Origin: Flavobacteriales bacterium
Lineage (GTDB): Bacteria; Bacteroidota; Bacteroidia; Flavobacteriales_F; PHOS-HE28
NCBI GenBank assembly: GCA_024103275.1
Contig: JAGFIV010000132.1
Location: 1-64,000, forward strand
Direction of reading: 5' to 3'
DNA: 64,000 bases
The first letter of the stretch is position 1; each line of letters opens with the position of its first letter. The notes beneath the pieces are model-generated. The model did no database searches. It was not told the origin of the DNA and saw only the letters and a program-made list of their open reading frames with translations. Shown here one piece after another: positions 63,156-64,000 of the stretch. The position numbers and the translations under genes are program-made.

Positions 63156-64000
63156 ATGCGCCAACTCAAGATCACCAAGTCGATCACCAACAGGGAAAGC
63201 CAGTCCTTGGACAAGTACCTGCAGGAGATCGGCAAGGAGGGATTGATCAATGCCGAAATGGAGGTCGAGCTCGCCCGCAAGATCAAGAAGGGCGACAGTG
63301 CGGCGCTGGACAAGCTGGTGAAAGCCAACCTGCGCTTCGTGGTCTCCGTGGCCAAGCAATACCAGAACCAGGGTCTCAGCCTGCCCGACCTGATCAACGA
63401 GGGCAACCTGGGCCTGATCAAGGCGGCGCAACGGTTCGACGAAACCCGTGGATTCAAGTTCATCAGCTACGCCGTGTGGTGGATCCGCCAGAGCATCCTG
63501 CAGGCACTGGCGGAGCAGAGCCGCATCGTGCGCCTGCCGCTGAACCAAGTGGGGTCGCTCAACAAGATCAACAAGGCATTCGCCAAGCTGGAACAGGAAT
63601 ATGAGCGCCCGCCCAGCGCCGACGAACTAGCCGCCCTGCTGGAGCTGCCCCCCGAGAAGGTGGCGGACACCATGAAGGTCAGCGGCCGCCACATCAGCAT
63701 GGACGCTCCCTTCGTGGAAGGGGAAAGCAACAGCCTGCTGGACGTGCTGCCCAACAACGACAGCATGCCGGCCGACCGTACATTGATCAATGAGAGCCTG
63801 TCCAAGGAGATTGATCGCGCGCTGAGCACACTGACCGAAAGGGAACGGGACGTGGTGAAGCTCTTCTTCGGCATCAACATCAACCACGGCCTGACCTTGG
63901 AGGAGATCGGGGCGAAGTTCGACCTGACCCGCGAGCGCGTGCGCCAGATCAAGGAGAAGGCCATCCGGCGGCTGCGCCACACCAGCCGCAGCAAGTTGCT
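63156..64000 (+). CDS. rpoD: Housekeeping RNA polymerase sigma factor RpoD (runs off window)
   Basis: At least 281 residues of the short Bacteroidota-type group 1 sigma factor, which lacks region 1.1. Region 1.2 begins [22 protein letters not shown], region 2 has [35 protein letters not shown] and the -7 recognition helix with [17 protein letters not shown], region 3 has [15 protein letters not shown] and region 4.2 [28 protein letters not shown]. Homologues end about six residues after the window edge, so the gene is nearly complete. This factor reads the TAnnTTTG boxes found throughout the window. Confidence 0.97.
   Translation, partial: MRQLKITKSITNRESQSLDKYLQEIGKEGLINAEMEVELARKIKKGDSAALDKLVKANLRFVVSVAKQYQNQGLSLPDLINEGNLGLIKAAQRFDETRGFKFISYAVWWIRQSILQALAEQSRIVRLPLNQVGSLNKINKAFAKLEQEYERPPSADELAALLELPPEKVADTMKVSGRHISMDAPFVEGESNSLLDVLPNNDSMPADRTLINESLSKEIDRALSTLTERERDVVKLFFGININHGLTLEEIGAKFDLTRERVRQIKEKAIRRLRHTSRSKL

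Overview
The window comes from a GC-rich member of the Bacteroidota, probably an uncultured Flavobacteriales-type lineage (taxon inferred, not tested). Supporting signs are three type IX secretion C-terminal sorting domains, a TonB-dependent receptor followed by a DUF4249 lipoprotein, DUF3078, DUF4421 and DUF2279 proteins, a fused E1 alpha/beta 2-oxoacid dehydrogenase, a short RpoD-type sigma factor, and many copies of the Bacteroidota -7 promoter box (TAnnTTTG and variants such as TACCTTCG). Several of these boxes lie only a few bases upstream of start codons.

Layout. 1-1.4 kb: the 3' end of a tRNA-Ser with its terminator, then a decayed MFS (CynX-like) transporter. 1.4-9.7 kb: a manganese operon (mntR and an NRAMP-UspA fusion behind a DtxR-type operator), a CPA2 antiporter, a CvfB-like S1 protein, smpB and a GT39-like membrane glycosyltransferase. 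9.8-20.2 kb: a MarR regulator, outer-membrane DUF proteins, tRNA-Val, typA, a PDZ protein, lipoproteins, tRNA-Arg, a T9SS cargo protein, a nonamer satellite, an Hsp15-like S4 protein, a small membrane protein and an AIM24 protein. 20.3-26 kb: branched-chain 2-oxoacid dehydrogenase E1, a lipoprotein, an esterase and an M1 peptidase. 26.1-28.3 kb: an accessory patch with tRNA-Pro(GGG) flanked by two broken tRNA-Pro copies, a small GIY-YIG nuclease, a broken duplicate of the TonB receptor 5' end and a 23-bp tandem repeat. 28.3-42 kb: TonB receptor, DUF4249, a ParE-type toxin-antitoxin pair, trxB, carbonic anhydrase, a beta-helix T9SS protein, GH2 beta-galactosidase, a ureohydrolase and two secreted unknowns. 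42-45.7 kb: tyrosine phenol-lyase and tryptophanase in tandem, with a convergent Crp/Fnr regulator. 45.8-50.5 kb: a copper and heme island. 50.8-54.5 kb: RNase P RNA, an Smr protein, a TonB-C protein, a heptamer satellite, a NUDIX hydrolase and small proteins. 54.5-64 kb: a sialidase, DUF2279, phosphohexomutase, mltG-dapF, an HtrA protease and the sigma factor, which runs off the end.

The most interesting part is the copper and heme island. A di-heme MauG/MbnH-like enzyme overlaps an MbnP-like copper protein, which carries an apparent single-base frameshift. Divergent from them is a three-gene set: a CuA subunit, a heme-copper oxidoreductase subunit I, and SCO/SenC. Subunit I keeps all the metal-binding histidines but has no tyrosine at either position known to form the His-Tyr cofactor. 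That argues for a NO-reductase-type enzyme (norSY-senC-like) rather than an O2-reducing oxidase. A 16-bp Crp/Fnr-like site lies between the two units, and a perfect one precedes the tyrosine phenol-lyase gene. The window is also rich in short-period satellites (7, 8, 9 and 23 bp) and contains a dispersed 25-bp palindrome, one copy of which lies inside the RNase P RNA gene.
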